The translations under genes and the position numbers were made by a program. A model generated the notes under the pieces. The model had not been told where the DNA came from, did no database searches, and worked only from the letters and a program-made list of their open reading frames with translations. From contig CAVRPP010000008.1 of NCBI GenBank assembly GCA_963723165.1, positions 124,001 to 188,000 on the forward strand: a DNA stretch of 64,000 nt, read 5' to 3'. This DNA is from UBA4744 sp963723165 (GTDB taxonomy: Bacteria > Actinomycetota > Acidimicrobiia > Spongiisociales > UBA4744). Position 1 is the first letter of the stretch. Every line of letters begins with the position of its first letter. Of this stretch, positions 17,523-24,781 are shown one piece after another.

Positions 17523-19213
17523 CGACGACCAATCTGCACGGGAACTGCGGTCCCGGATGCTTCAAGCGATTCGCGCGCGTGATAGGAGGATCGCACCAGC
17601 GGACCCGACTCGACCGTTGCGATGCCGATCCCTTGCCCGAACTGCCGGTACTCGTTGAATTCGTCGGGGTGCACGTACCGGTGCACGGGGCGATGACGGG
17701 CTGTGGGCCGGAGGTATTGGCCGATCGTGACGATGTCGACCCCAACGGCGCGCAGGTCGGTCAACGCACCAAGTACCTCTTCTCTAGTCTCGCCCATCCC
17801 AACGATCAATCCCGACTTCACGGCTCCGGACGGATTGATCCACCCGGCCCGGGCCAGCAGCGCGAGCGATCGTCCGTAGTTGGCGGCGGTGCGGACATCC
17901 CGCTGCAGTCTGAGCACCGTTTCAGTGTTGTGATTCAGTACGGACGGCCGGGCGGCCATGACGGTTTCGAGGGCCGGTCGATCTCCTTTGAAATCCGGGA
18001 TGAGGACCTCAACATCGCACAACGGGACGCGCTTGCGGATCTCGCTGATCGTGGCAGCGAAGATCTCCGCGCCTCCGTCATCGAGATCGTCCCGGTTGAC
18101 CGAGGTAACCACCGCATGGCGCAGTCCCATCTGTTCCACCGCAGCCGCAGCCCGGAGCGGTTCGAACACGTCGACTTCGGTCGGTTTGCCGGTGGTGACA
18201 TCGCAGAAGCTGCACGCCCGGGTGCAGCGGTCTCCCAGAATCATCAGCGTTGCCGTGCCCTGACTCCAGCACTCGTAGATGTTCGGACAGCCTGCTTCCT
18301 CGCAGACCGTGTTCAACTCCATCCCCCGCATCAACTTCTTGAGATCCGCGTATTCGGAGCCCATGTGAGCGCGAACCCGCATCCACTCGGGACGTTCCGG
18401 TTCGCCCGGAAGCAGACCGCGCTCGGTGACGGGCGCCTCGCCGCGTGTCGGCGCAAAGGTGCCTTCATCGAGGAGACGGTCCACCTCGAACCGGCGGGGC
18501 CGTCCCTGGCCACGGACGAACGCACCAAGCTGGGTCTCCGTTTGTGGATAGCCGAAGGCGGCAGCGAAGTGAGGCGTCAACGCCTCAACGACCTCCTCGA
18601 TGGTCACTGTTCGACCAAGCAGTTCGGTCAACGAGGTAACGCTGCGATCAGCTATTCCGCACGGATTGATGTAGCCGAAGTACGAGAGATCGGTGTTGAC
18701 GTTGAGGGCAAACCCGTGCATGGTGACGCCCCGCGCCACCCGCACCCCGATGGCAGCCACCTTGCCGCGGTCTGTCCACACGCCGGTGTAGGCGTCCTCC
18801 GACCATGCTTCGACGCCGAGAGTCTCCAGCGTTTCGATCAGCGCTTGCTGCAACCGGTTGACATACCGTTTGATCCGCTTGGAATCTCCCAGGGCGACGA
18901 CCGGATAACCGACCAGCTGACCGGGTCCGTGATACGTGATGTCACCGCCGCGGTCGACAAAAAAGAGCTCGGCTGCCAGTTCCGCCAGGCGCCGGTCGGA
19001 GACCAGCATGTTGGAACGATCGCCGTTCCTGCCGACTGTGTACGTGTGGGGATGTTCGAGCAGTAAAAGATAATCGTCGGCCGACCGGCCTTCGACCCGG
19101 CCCTCCCAGAAAGCTCGCTGCAGGTCCCACGCCTCCGCATAGGGCACGCGACCCAGCCACCGGGTTCGCAGCAGCGGCCCGTCCTGAGGCTCGAGTCTGG
19201 AGTCAGGGGTCAC
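17519..19213 (-). CDS. Octanoyltransferase-lipoyl synthase fusion (LipB-LipA)
   Basis: A single 564-codon frame encodes both enzymes of de novo lipoate assembly. Residues about 15-225 are LipB: RGGDITYHGPGQLVGYP, the active-site Lys in GKVAAIGVR (K151) and the acyl-accepting Cys in YINPCGIAD (C185). After a linker (about 226-270) comes LipA: the auxiliary cluster Cys set C304/C309/C315 in NTVCEEAGCPNIYEC, the radical-SAM CxxxCxxC at C330/C334/C337, and the C-terminal RSSYHA serine. LipB moves octanoyl from acyl carrier protein to the lipoyl domain and LipA inserts two sulfurs. The gene lies between an E2 gene, whose lipoyl domain is a likely target, and a peptidase. In most bacteria these are two genes. 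The start is GTG 19213, with no strong ribosome site. Confidence 0.95.
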   Translation of the reverse strand: MTPDSRLEPQDGPLLRTRWLGRVPYAEAWDLQRAFWEGRVEGRSADDYLLLLEHPHTYTVGRNGDRSNMLVSDRRLAELAAELFFVDRGGDITYHGPGQLVGYPVVALGDSKRIKRYVNRLQQALIETLETLGVEAWSEDAYTGVWTDRGKVAAIGVRVARGVTMHGFALNVNTDLSYFGYINPCGIADRSVTSLTELLGRTVTIEEVVEALTPHFAAAFGYPQTETQLGAFVRGQGRPRRFEVDRLLDEGTFAPTRGEAPVTERGLLPGEPERPEWMRVRAHMGSEYADLKKLMRGMELNTVCEEAGCPNIYECWSQGTATLMILGDRCTRACSFCDVTTGKPTEVDVFEPLRAAAAVEQMGLRHAVVTSVNRDDLDDGGAEIFAATISEIRKRVPLCDVEVLIPDFKGDRPALETVMAARPSVLNHNTETVLRLQRDVRTAANYGRSLALLARAGWINPSGAVKSGLIVGMGETREEVLGALTDLRAVGVDIVTIGQYLRPTARHRPVHRYVHPDEFNEYRQFGQGIGIATVESGPLVRSSYHARESLEASGTAVPVQIGRR

Positions 19214-19253
19214 CAGCGAATCAACCGGAAACGGTCCACTCGCAGCTCGAAGC

Positions 19254-20636
19254 TCACGAAAGTTCCTGTTCCCAATCCCATGTCTCGAGGTTCTCCTTGA
19301 TCTTCCGCAGGAACAGAACGGCCGTCGAACCGTCGAAGGCTCGGTGATCCCACGTCAAGCCGAGATAGCCGATGTGCCGGATGGCGATCATGTCCTGACC
19401 GTCATCGTTGGTGATCACGGTCGGGCGCTTGGAGACGGTGTCGGTCGACAGGATTCCAGTATTGGGCACGTTGATGATGGGGGCCGACATGAAAGATCCA
19501 AAAGGTCCAGGATTCGTGATCGTGAAGGTGCTTCCGGCCACGTCATCGGGCTCGAGCTTGCCCGCCCGTGCCTTCATGGCCAGGGCGCGTACCTGCCTGG
19601 CTACACCGATCATGCGGAGGCCGTCGGCATCGTGGATGGTGGCAACGATCAGACCTCCTTGATCGAGATCGATAGCGATTCCCAGGTTGATCTTCCCATG
19701 GAAAACGGCCTTCTTCTCTTCCAGGTAGTAAGAGCTGTTGACGACTGGAAACGCCTTCAAGGCGTCCATCGTTGCCCGTGCAATGAACGGCATATACGTG
19801 AGCGAGAAGCCCTCCCGCTCCTTGAAAGCAGCCCGGTGCCGTTGGCGGACTCGCTCGACTCGCTCGTAGTCGACTTCCACGGAGGTCCAGACGTGAGCCG
19901 CCGTCTGCTTGGCCAGGATCATGTTGGTGCCGATCCGGGTCCGGATACGATCGAGATCGCGAACGTCGTCGCCCTCCATCACCGGAATGCCCGCAGCGGG
20001 GGCGACGGGAGTCGAAGCGGCGGGGGCGGGCATTGTGGCCGGCGGGGCTGTGGCCGACGGAGCCGCTGTTGGCGCCGCCGGGGCTGCGCCGCCGCCGGCG
20101 TCGATCAACTCGAGAACATCGCTTCGGGTGATTCGCCCGGCCCGGCCGGTGCCGGCGATCCGGCTGAGGTCGAGATTGTGTTCCTTGGCCAGTTTCCGAA
20201 CAACCGGCGAAAGGAACTTCGCTGCTTCATCGGCCGGTCCTGTCTCCGCGACCTCAGGTCCATCATCCTCATCCGGGACGTCGACCGCTACCGGTTCCTC
20301 TGCAACAGGGGCGGGTGTCGCGCTCGGAGCGGGCTCGGGGGGCGGTTGGGGTGCCGCTTCGGGAGCTGCAGGGGCAGCTTCTTCTGCCGGTTTCTCCCCG
20401 GCTTCACCGATGACTATCAGCGGCGTACCGACGGGAACGGTGACGCCCGCTTCGACCAGAATCTCGAGCACCGTGCCGGTAACCGGCGAGGGGACCTCAG
20501 TGTCGACCTTGTCCGTTGATACCTCAAAAAGGACCTCGTCGGCGGTTATCGAATCGCCGGGGTTCTTAGCCCAACTGAGAATGGTCCCCTCGGTGACCGT
20601 TTCGCCCAATTGCGGCATGGTTACCGTCGTGGACAT
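19254..20636 (-). CDS. 2-oxoacid dehydrogenase E2 component (dihydrolipoamide acyltransferase)
   Basis: A 460-residue protein with the classical three parts. Residues 1-78 are one lipoyl domain with the modified Lys in STDKVDTEV (K43). A long Ala/Pro linker follows, then an E3-binding domain (about 140-177, SPVVRKLAKEHNLDLSRIAG). The catalytic domain follows a second Pro/Ala linker and ends in LTWDHRAFDGSTA with the HxxxDG active site. It transfers the acyl group made by E1 to CoA. AAGGGAG lies 5 nt before the ATG. The gene sits between the E3 gene and the lipoylation fusion. No E1 gene is in the window, so pyruvate, 2-oxoglutarate or branched-chain specificity cannot be decided. Confidence 0.93.
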   Translation of the reverse strand: MSTTVTMPQLGETVTEGTILSWAKNPGDSITADEVLFEVSTDKVDTEVPSPVTGTVLEILVEAGVTVPVGTPLIVIGEAGEKPAEEAAPAAPEAAPQPPPEPAPSATPAPVAEEPVAVDVPDEDDGPEVAETGPADEAAKFLSPVVRKLAKEHNLDLSRIAGTGRAGRITRSDVLELIDAGGGAAPAAPTAAPSATAPPATMPAPAASTPVAPAAGIPVMEGDDVRDLDRIRTRIGTNMILAKQTAAHVWTSVEVDYERVERVRQRHRAAFKEREGFSLTYMPFIARATMDALKAFPVVNSSYYLEEKKAVFHGKINLGIAIDLDQGGLIVATIHDADGLRMIGVARQVRALAMKARAGKLEPDDVAGSTFTITNPGPFGSFMSAPIINVPNTGILSTDTVSKRPTVITNDDGQDMIAIRHIGYLGLTWDHRAFDGSTAVLFLRKIKENLETWDWEQELS

Positions 20637-20675
20637 GGTGTCTCCCTTACGCGTTGTGATCGTTTGTCGATGGGT

Positions 20676-22049
20676 TCAATGCAGGCTCCGCCCGGTAGCG
20701 GTGAGCAGCGTCTCACCGATTGCCTCAGAAAGTGTTGGGTGAGCGTGGATGAAGGCGGCGGCTTCTTCAGGCAATGCTTCCCAACCCACCGCATACATCA
20801 GCTCGTGAATCATTTCACCAGCTTGCGGGCCGACCACCGAAGCCCCGAGGATCGGGCCGTCCTTCTGAACGACAATCTTGACCATTCCCCGGTTTTGACC
20901 GATGATCTTGGCCCGGCCGACGCCGGTCAACCCGTGTGAGGTCGTTTCGACCTCGAAACCCATCTCCCGGGCCCGTTCTTCGGTGTAGCCGACTTCGGCC
21001 ATCTCCGGATGGGTGTATACGACCAGCGGGACCGCCCGGTAGTCAACCGGGGCCGGCGTCCCCGTCGCGATGAAGGTGACGGCCGCGATTGCCTCGGCGA
21101 AGCCGGCGTGGGCCAGCTGCGGTGTACCGGCTACTACGTCACCGACTGCAAAGACTCCGGGAGCAGCCGTCATCATCGTCGTCAGATCCACTTCGACAAA
21201 TCCGCGGTCTACCACTGCAGCGGTGGTTTCCAGGCCAACCCCTTCGGTTTGCGGCGCCCGGCCGACGGCCACGAGTACGACGTCGACTTCAACCGACTCG
21301 TCGCCGAAGGGGACGACAACCGATCCGTCGCCGATCTCGGCCGCTCCGACCGTCACGCCGGTGTTGACCTTGACGCCGCGCCGGGAAAGTAGCTTGCTCA
21401 GTTCCGCAGCGGCGTCTACATCGGCGCCGGGAACAATCTGATCCATCAATTCGAACAGGTACACCTCGCTGCCCAGATCCACCAGAAGGCTGGCAAACTC
21501 GCAGCCGATGGCACCGGCCCCGATAATGGCCACCCGCTGTGGCTGCTGCTCCCAGTCGAGGGCATCATCGGAACTGACGATGTGCTTCCCATCGAGGGCA
21601 TACCCGGGGATGCTACGCGGTGCCGAACCAGTCGCGACGATGACGTTGCGACCCTCGAGGACCTGCTCGCCGTCGTCTCCATCGACGATCACCCGGCCGG
21701 GTCCGTCGAGCCGCCCGAACCCGGAAACGACTTCCACCTTGCGCGCCTTGAGGAGACCGGTAAGGCCCCGCACCAGCCCGGTCACGACTTCGTTCTTTTT
21801 GGCGAGCGCCGCACTCCAGTCGAGGATCGGGTCGCCGGCGTTGACGCCGAATGATCCGGCTCCACGAACGGTGGTGAAGACATCGGCCGTATGCAGCCAG
21901 TGCTTGGCCGGGATGCAGCCCCGCAACAGACAAGTACCGCCCACAGTGGGATCCTTCTCGACCAGGGCCACCGAGAGTCCGAAATTGTGGGCGTAGAGGC
22001 CGGCGGCATATCCGCCCGGTCCTCCACCGATGATGACGACGTCGTACAA
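20676..22049 (-). CDS. lpdA: Dihydrolipoamide dehydrogenase (E3)
   Basis: A 457-residue flavoprotein disulfide reductase. The FAD-binding GGGPGGYAAG is at the N-terminus and the redox disulfide is C40/C45 in GGTCLLRGCIPAK. The NAD site is AIIGAGAIGCEFASLL, the second FAD motif is GVFAVGDVVAGTPQLAH, and the interface ends with HAHPTLSEAIGE, carrying the catalytic His-Glu pair. It reoxidises the dihydrolipoyl arm of E2. The start is TTG 22049, 5 nt after GGAGG. It is the first gene of lpd-E2-lipBA-peptidase, which groups a lipoyl enzyme with its lipoylation machinery. Confidence 0.95.
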   Translation of the reverse strand: MYDVVIIGGGPGGYAAGLYAHNFGLSVALVEKDPTVGGTCLLRGCIPAKHWLHTADVFTTVRGAGSFGVNAGDPILDWSAALAKKNEVVTGLVRGLTGLLKARKVEVVSGFGRLDGPGRVIVDGDDGEQVLEGRNVIVATGSAPRSIPGYALDGKHIVSSDDALDWEQQPQRVAIIGAGAIGCEFASLLVDLGSEVYLFELMDQIVPGADVDAAAELSKLLSRRGVKVNTGVTVGAAEIGDGSVVVPFGDESVEVDVVLVAVGRAPQTEGVGLETTAAVVDRGFVEVDLTTMMTAAPGVFAVGDVVAGTPQLAHAGFAEAIAAVTFIATGTPAPVDYRAVPLVVYTHPEMAEVGYTEERAREMGFEVETTSHGLTGVGRAKIIGQNRGMVKIVVQKDGPILGASVVGPQAGEMIHELMYAVGWEALPEEAAAFIHAHPTLSEAIGETLLTATGRSLH

Positions 22050-22154
22050 GTTGTCCTCCGTGTGAGAGACCAGAGACTAGTGCCGGATGGGCAAAAGCAG
22101 TCCTGCGAGCGTCGTGGCGCAGGCGCCCCCGGCCAGAACCATTCGTGCTCCGGG

Positions 22155-22160
22155 TACCCT
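22155..22160 (+). promoter_or_regulatory. Candidate leaderless -10 box TACCCT
   Basis: TACCCT lies 6 nt before GTG 22167, the distance expected when transcription starts at the start codon. Confidence 0.5.
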
Positions 22161-22166
22161 GGCCGC

Positions 22167-22259
22167 GTGAAGACCCGCTATCTGCTGATCATCTCTCTGG
22201 CCACTGCCCTTGTCATCCTGGGCGCTTCGGCCGTGTGGTTGCTCATGGCGGTTCGTTGA
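22167..22259 (+). CDS. Very small single-helix membrane peptide, 30 residues
   Basis: GTG 22167 opens a 30-codon frame: a basic start (VKTRY), a hydrophobic stretch of about 20 residues (LLIISLATALVILGASAVWL) and a short LMAVR tail. The only initiation signal is a TACCCT box 6 nt before the start, the same leaderless layout seen at many genes in this window, which is the main reason to call it. It lies divergent from lpdA and about 380 bp before the dodecin-like gene. No function can be assigned; small membrane peptides often tune transporters or sensors. Confidence 0.45.
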   Translation: MKTRYLLIISLATALVILGASAVWLLMAVR

Positions 22260-22641
22260 GAGCGGACGGCGGGCCAGACCGGTCAAGAACGGCCGGTCCA
22301 CCGTGCCCGGAATCTCGCTTCGAGAAGGCTTCTACTCCTCCCGCCGACGCACCAGCTCGGCGAGCGGCCTTGCGAACACCCCGAGGGCCGGCCCCCGGGT
22401 AAGCGAAGCGAACCCGCGAAACGGTGATGACCGTGTCTGTGAGCGCCGGCCGTCATATTCTGTCAAAGGACTTCTGGCCCTGGTCACGAGCGGAGCAGAG
22501 TCGCAAAGTAGTGATGAGACGCAAGGTCTCCTGAGCCCCCGTCGGCAGGGACCAGCCGGACGCTCGGTGCCCGGCTACCAGCCACGGGGGCTCCATCCTG
22601 GTCCGGTACGCTCACGGAAACCGATGAGGAAAGGACGTCCG
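22260..22641. other. Non-coding stretch before the dodecin-like gene
   Basis: No gene supported. It holds a perfect small hairpin GAGAC-GCAAG-GTCTC (22516-22530) and other GC-rich inverted segments, so a structured leader is possible, but it matches no RNA family I can defend. Confidence 0.4.
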
Positions 22642-22869
22642 GTGGGACCGATCACGAAGACAGTTCGATTGAGTGGCAGTTCGCCCCGGTCGATTGAAGA
22701 CGCGATCAGCGGCGTCCTCGGGAGGGCGGCAGAAACTCTCGAGGAGATCAGATCGTTCAGCGTCGTTGAGGTTGGCGGGACGGTCGACACGTCGGGAGCG
22801 CCGGCCGAGTACACCGTCACCCTGGACATACGCTTCGTTGTCAAAGAATCTGCGGCCGAACACGGCTAG
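22642..22869 (+). CDS. Dodecin-like protein lacking the usual flavin-binding residues
   Basis: A 75-residue protein with the dodecin pattern: a first strand TKTVRLSGSSP, one helix (RSIEDAISGVLGRAAETLEE) and two strands (FSVVEVGGTV and EYTVTLDIRF). Dodecins form hollow 12-mers that store flavin or CoA, stacking flavin between tryptophans in an RWFEV motif with a Gln in EYQVTL. Here the Trp position is Ser38 (IRSFSVVE) and the Gln position is Thr58 (EYTVTL), so flavin binding is doubtful. GTG 22642 is preferred as start because AAAGGA precedes it at proper spacing; ATG 22624 would add six residues. It ends 4 nt before the MBL-fold hydrolase gene, so the two are probably co-translated. Confidence 0.82.
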   Translation: MGPITKTVRLSGSSPRSIEDAISGVLGRAAETLEEIRSFSVVEVGGTVDTSGAPAEYTVTLDIRFVVKESAAEHG

Positions 22870-22873
22870 CACA

Positions 22874-23920
22874 GTGTCGCCTCCACCCGATCCGGCGCAC
22901 CTCACTGCGGACGCCCACTCGCTGGGAGACGGCGTCTACCGGATCGCGCTGCCACTTCCCTTTCCCACCCCGCAGGCCGTCAATTGCTACCTCTTCGAGG
23001 GGGACCACGGGCTGACCCTGCTGGACTGTGGTATCGACGGAGTTGAAGAATACGAACTGCTCAACCGGTCGATGGCGGGTTTCGATTTCGCCATCTCCGA
23101 CCTGCGCCGGTTGATCGCGTCACACCTCCATGTCGACCACATGGGCATGGCCAAGCGCATCATCAGCTCGACTGGCTGCGAGTGGGTCATGCACACGTCC
23201 GCCGAGGACGAGATTCCGCACTACAACGACTGGACCCCCCGCCGGGACGAACTGGCCCGCCTCGTCGAAGCAAGTGGAGGCCCGCCTGATGCGATAGCCC
23301 GGTTCGGTCGACGATTCTCGCGGCCCGCCTGGTTTTCGGAAGCTTTGGAACCGACCCATCCGGTTGAAGATGGTGATCGCATCCCACTTGGCGCAAACCG
23401 GTATCTGGAAGTCATCTTCACACCAGGCCATCAAGCCAATCATCTGTGCCTGCGAGATTCCAGGACCGGGCGTTTGTTCTCCGGCGATCACGTTTTGCCC
23501 CGGATAAGCCCCTTCATTCCCTATACCGGCGCGGAGCCGGACCCCCTGGGGGCGTATCTTGCATCCCTGGAACGGATCAGCGGTCTGGAGGTTCGGGAGA
23601 CTTTTCCCGGCCACGGACCGATGATCGAACGGGGTTCAGTGCGAGCGCACCAGATCCTGCTCCACCATCAACGGCGCCTGGACATCATGCTGGGATTGTT
23701 GGCCGAGGCCCCCCGCACGCCCTGGCAGGTCATGCGATCGGTGTTTCGACTGAACCTGAGCCCTCTGGAGGAGCGCCTGGCCTTCCAGGAGACGGTGGCC
23801 CACCTCGAGCACCTGAGAGTCGGGAACCGGTTGGGTAGGAGGGTGGTAGATGGTCTGTGGTGGTATCAGCAGTTGGCCACCAACGACCCTTGTAGGCAGC
23901 CACCCCGTTTCCGATCCTGA
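22874..23920 (+). CDS. MBL-fold metallo-hydrolase
   Basis: A 348-residue metallo-beta-lactamase-fold protein. The metal motif is SHLHVDHMG, with a second His in TPGHQANHLCL, the bridging Asp region SGDHVLP and a late His in FPGHGPMIE. A C-terminal tail of about 70 residues (TPWQVMRSVFR, ETVAHLEHLRVGNRLGRR) looks like the winged-helix domain that follows many LACTB2-like and glyoxalase-II-like hydrolases. Hydrolysis of a thioester, phosphodiester or lactone is possible; the sequence does not choose. GTG 22874 follows the dodecin stop by 4 nt. It ends in convergence with the gene at 23935. Confidence 0.85.
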   Translation: MSPPPDPAHLTADAHSLGDGVYRIALPLPFPTPQAVNCYLFEGDHGLTLLDCGIDGVEEYELLNRSMAGFDFAISDLRRLIASHLHVDHMGMAKRIISSTGCEWVMHTSAEDEIPHYNDWTPRRDELARLVEASGGPPDAIARFGRRFSRPAWFSEALEPTHPVEDGDRIPLGANRYLEVIFTPGHQANHLCLRDSRTGRLFSGDHVLPRISPFIPYTGAEPDPLGAYLASLERISGLEVRETFPGHGPMIERGSVRAHQILLHHQRRLDIMLGLLAEAPRTPWQVMRSVFRLNLSPLEERLAFQETVAHLEHLRVGNRLGRRVVDGLWWYQQLATNDPCRQPPRFRS

Positions 23921-23934
23921 AACGGACCGAGAAA

Positions 23935-24138
23935 CTACTTCGGGCTGAAACCCCGGTTGCGAGCCTCTGCGAGTTCGTCGGGGGCAAAACTCGACAAGAG
24001 CGTCTTCGCCACCAGATCGTCCGCGGAAACGCGTTCAGAGAGCTCGTCGTATTGATCGTCATCATCGCAGTCGTACACGATCATCGTGTCACGAACCCCC
24101 ACGAATCGAGAATCGGCGAACCGCCGTAACCTTCCCAT
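23935..24138 (-). CDS. Small conserved-looking hypothetical protein, 67 residues
   Basis: ATG 24138 shares its A with the TGA of the upstream gene (TGATG), a strong sign of translational coupling. The protein is short and acidic in its middle: MGRLRRFADSRFVGVRDTMI, then YDCDDDDQYDEL and a C-terminal helix LSSFAPDELAEARNRGF. No family is recognised. It is the last gene of the operon that holds the acyl-CoA mutase. The longer frame up to 24201 is rejected because it would overlap the upstream gene by 64 bp. Confidence 0.6.
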   Translation of the reverse strand: MGRLRRFADSRFVGVRDTMIVYDCDDDDQYDELSERVSADDLVAKTLLSSFAPDELAEARNRGFSPK

Positions 24139-24608
24139 CAGTCCGCTCCCTGCCTGCTGCCCGCTTCTTCTCCCGTGTCCCATTCCTTCCAATCCTGCCA
24201 TTCGGCCATTTCGTCGGGATCGGGTTCCTCCACCAACAGATCCGTTCCCGGTGTGTCGACGTAGGTAATACGGTCGACGAGCTCATCCAGAGCCGACAGC
24301 TCGAAATACCCCATCAGCCGGTACTGATCTTGCTCGTCCGGGATCCACAGCGCCACAATTGGCTGGTTGCCGTCTTCACCTCTCGTGGCGACCAGCTGCG
24401 GATAGCGGCGCAGCAATCCGGCCAGCCCTTCGACGGCGCTCTCCACACCGGCCCCATCGAAGAGGTCGGATGTGACGTCGGCAGTCACCAGTTCTGCAAT
24501 ACCATCGAGGTCCCGGGCGTTGAACAGGTCGACAAACTCGTCGCTGGCGTTCTCTAAGGCGGCATCAACCATCCCTTCGGCCCGAGAATCGGCCGCTTCA
24601 TTGGTCAT
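24138..24608 (-). CDS. SnoaL/NTF2-like protein
   Basis: A 156-residue acidic soluble protein. ATG 24608 has GGAGG 6 nt before it, so the longer frame to 24692 is rejected. The segment ASDEFVDLFNARDLDGIAEL, then VTADVTSDLFDGAGVESAVE and a later VALWIP strand, has the alpha-beta pattern of the SnoaL/NTF2-like fold, used both by enzymes and by ligand-binding proteins. The C-terminal 40 residues are strongly acidic (VEEPDPDEMAEWQDWKEWDT). It lies downstream of the mutase and is coupled to the small gene after it. Fold assignment is from pattern only. Confidence 0.65.
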   Translation of the reverse strand: MTNEAADSRAEGMVDAALENASDEFVDLFNARDLDGIAELVTADVTSDLFDGAGVESAVEGLAGLLRRYPQLVATRGEDGNQPIVALWIPDEQDQYRLMGYFELSALDELVDRITYVDTPGTDLLVEEPDPDEMAEWQDWKEWDTGEEAGSRQGAD

Positions 24609-24781
24609 CGATAACCTCCACTGAATATCCCTCGGACCGGATCGCCCACCGGAAGCACCAGAGCAGGCGGAGGCGATACCGATGTCCGCCATTCCGGTAT
24701 CGAGCTCGGCGCCAGTGCCAGGAAGGCGGCCAGCATGAGCCGGCCGGCCAGAGCGCGGGTTTCAAAAACCAGCGGTTTCAC
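24605..24781 (-). CDS. Possible small ORF between mutase and SnoaL-like gene
   Basis: A 58-codon frame from GTG 24781 overlaps the mutase stop by 20 bp and ends with a 4-bp ATGA overlap with the next gene, which is the spacing of a real operon member. It has a short hydrophobic stretch (LMLAAFLALAPSSIP) and a Pro/Ser-rich tail. No homology or ribosome site is recognised, and the frame could be chance in a 150-bp gap. Confidence 0.25.
   Translation of the reverse strand: MKPLVFETRALAGRLMLAAFLALAPSSIPEWRTSVSPPPALVLPVGDPVRGIFSGGYR

Noticed and set aside
17066..19066. 666-codon plus-strand frame opposite the lip fusion
   Set aside because: Antisense shadow of LipB-LipA and the peptidase gene, rich in Arg/Pro/Gly with no domain pattern.
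19344..20519. 391-codon plus-strand frame opposite the E2 gene
   Set aside because: Shadow of the E2 gene; the composition mirrors its Ala/Pro linkers.
22500..22580. Cyclic-di-GMP (GEMM) riboswitch suggested by GACGCAAGG
   Set aside because: The segment folds into its own hairpin, and the paired helices and tetraloop-receptor parts of GEMM are not present.
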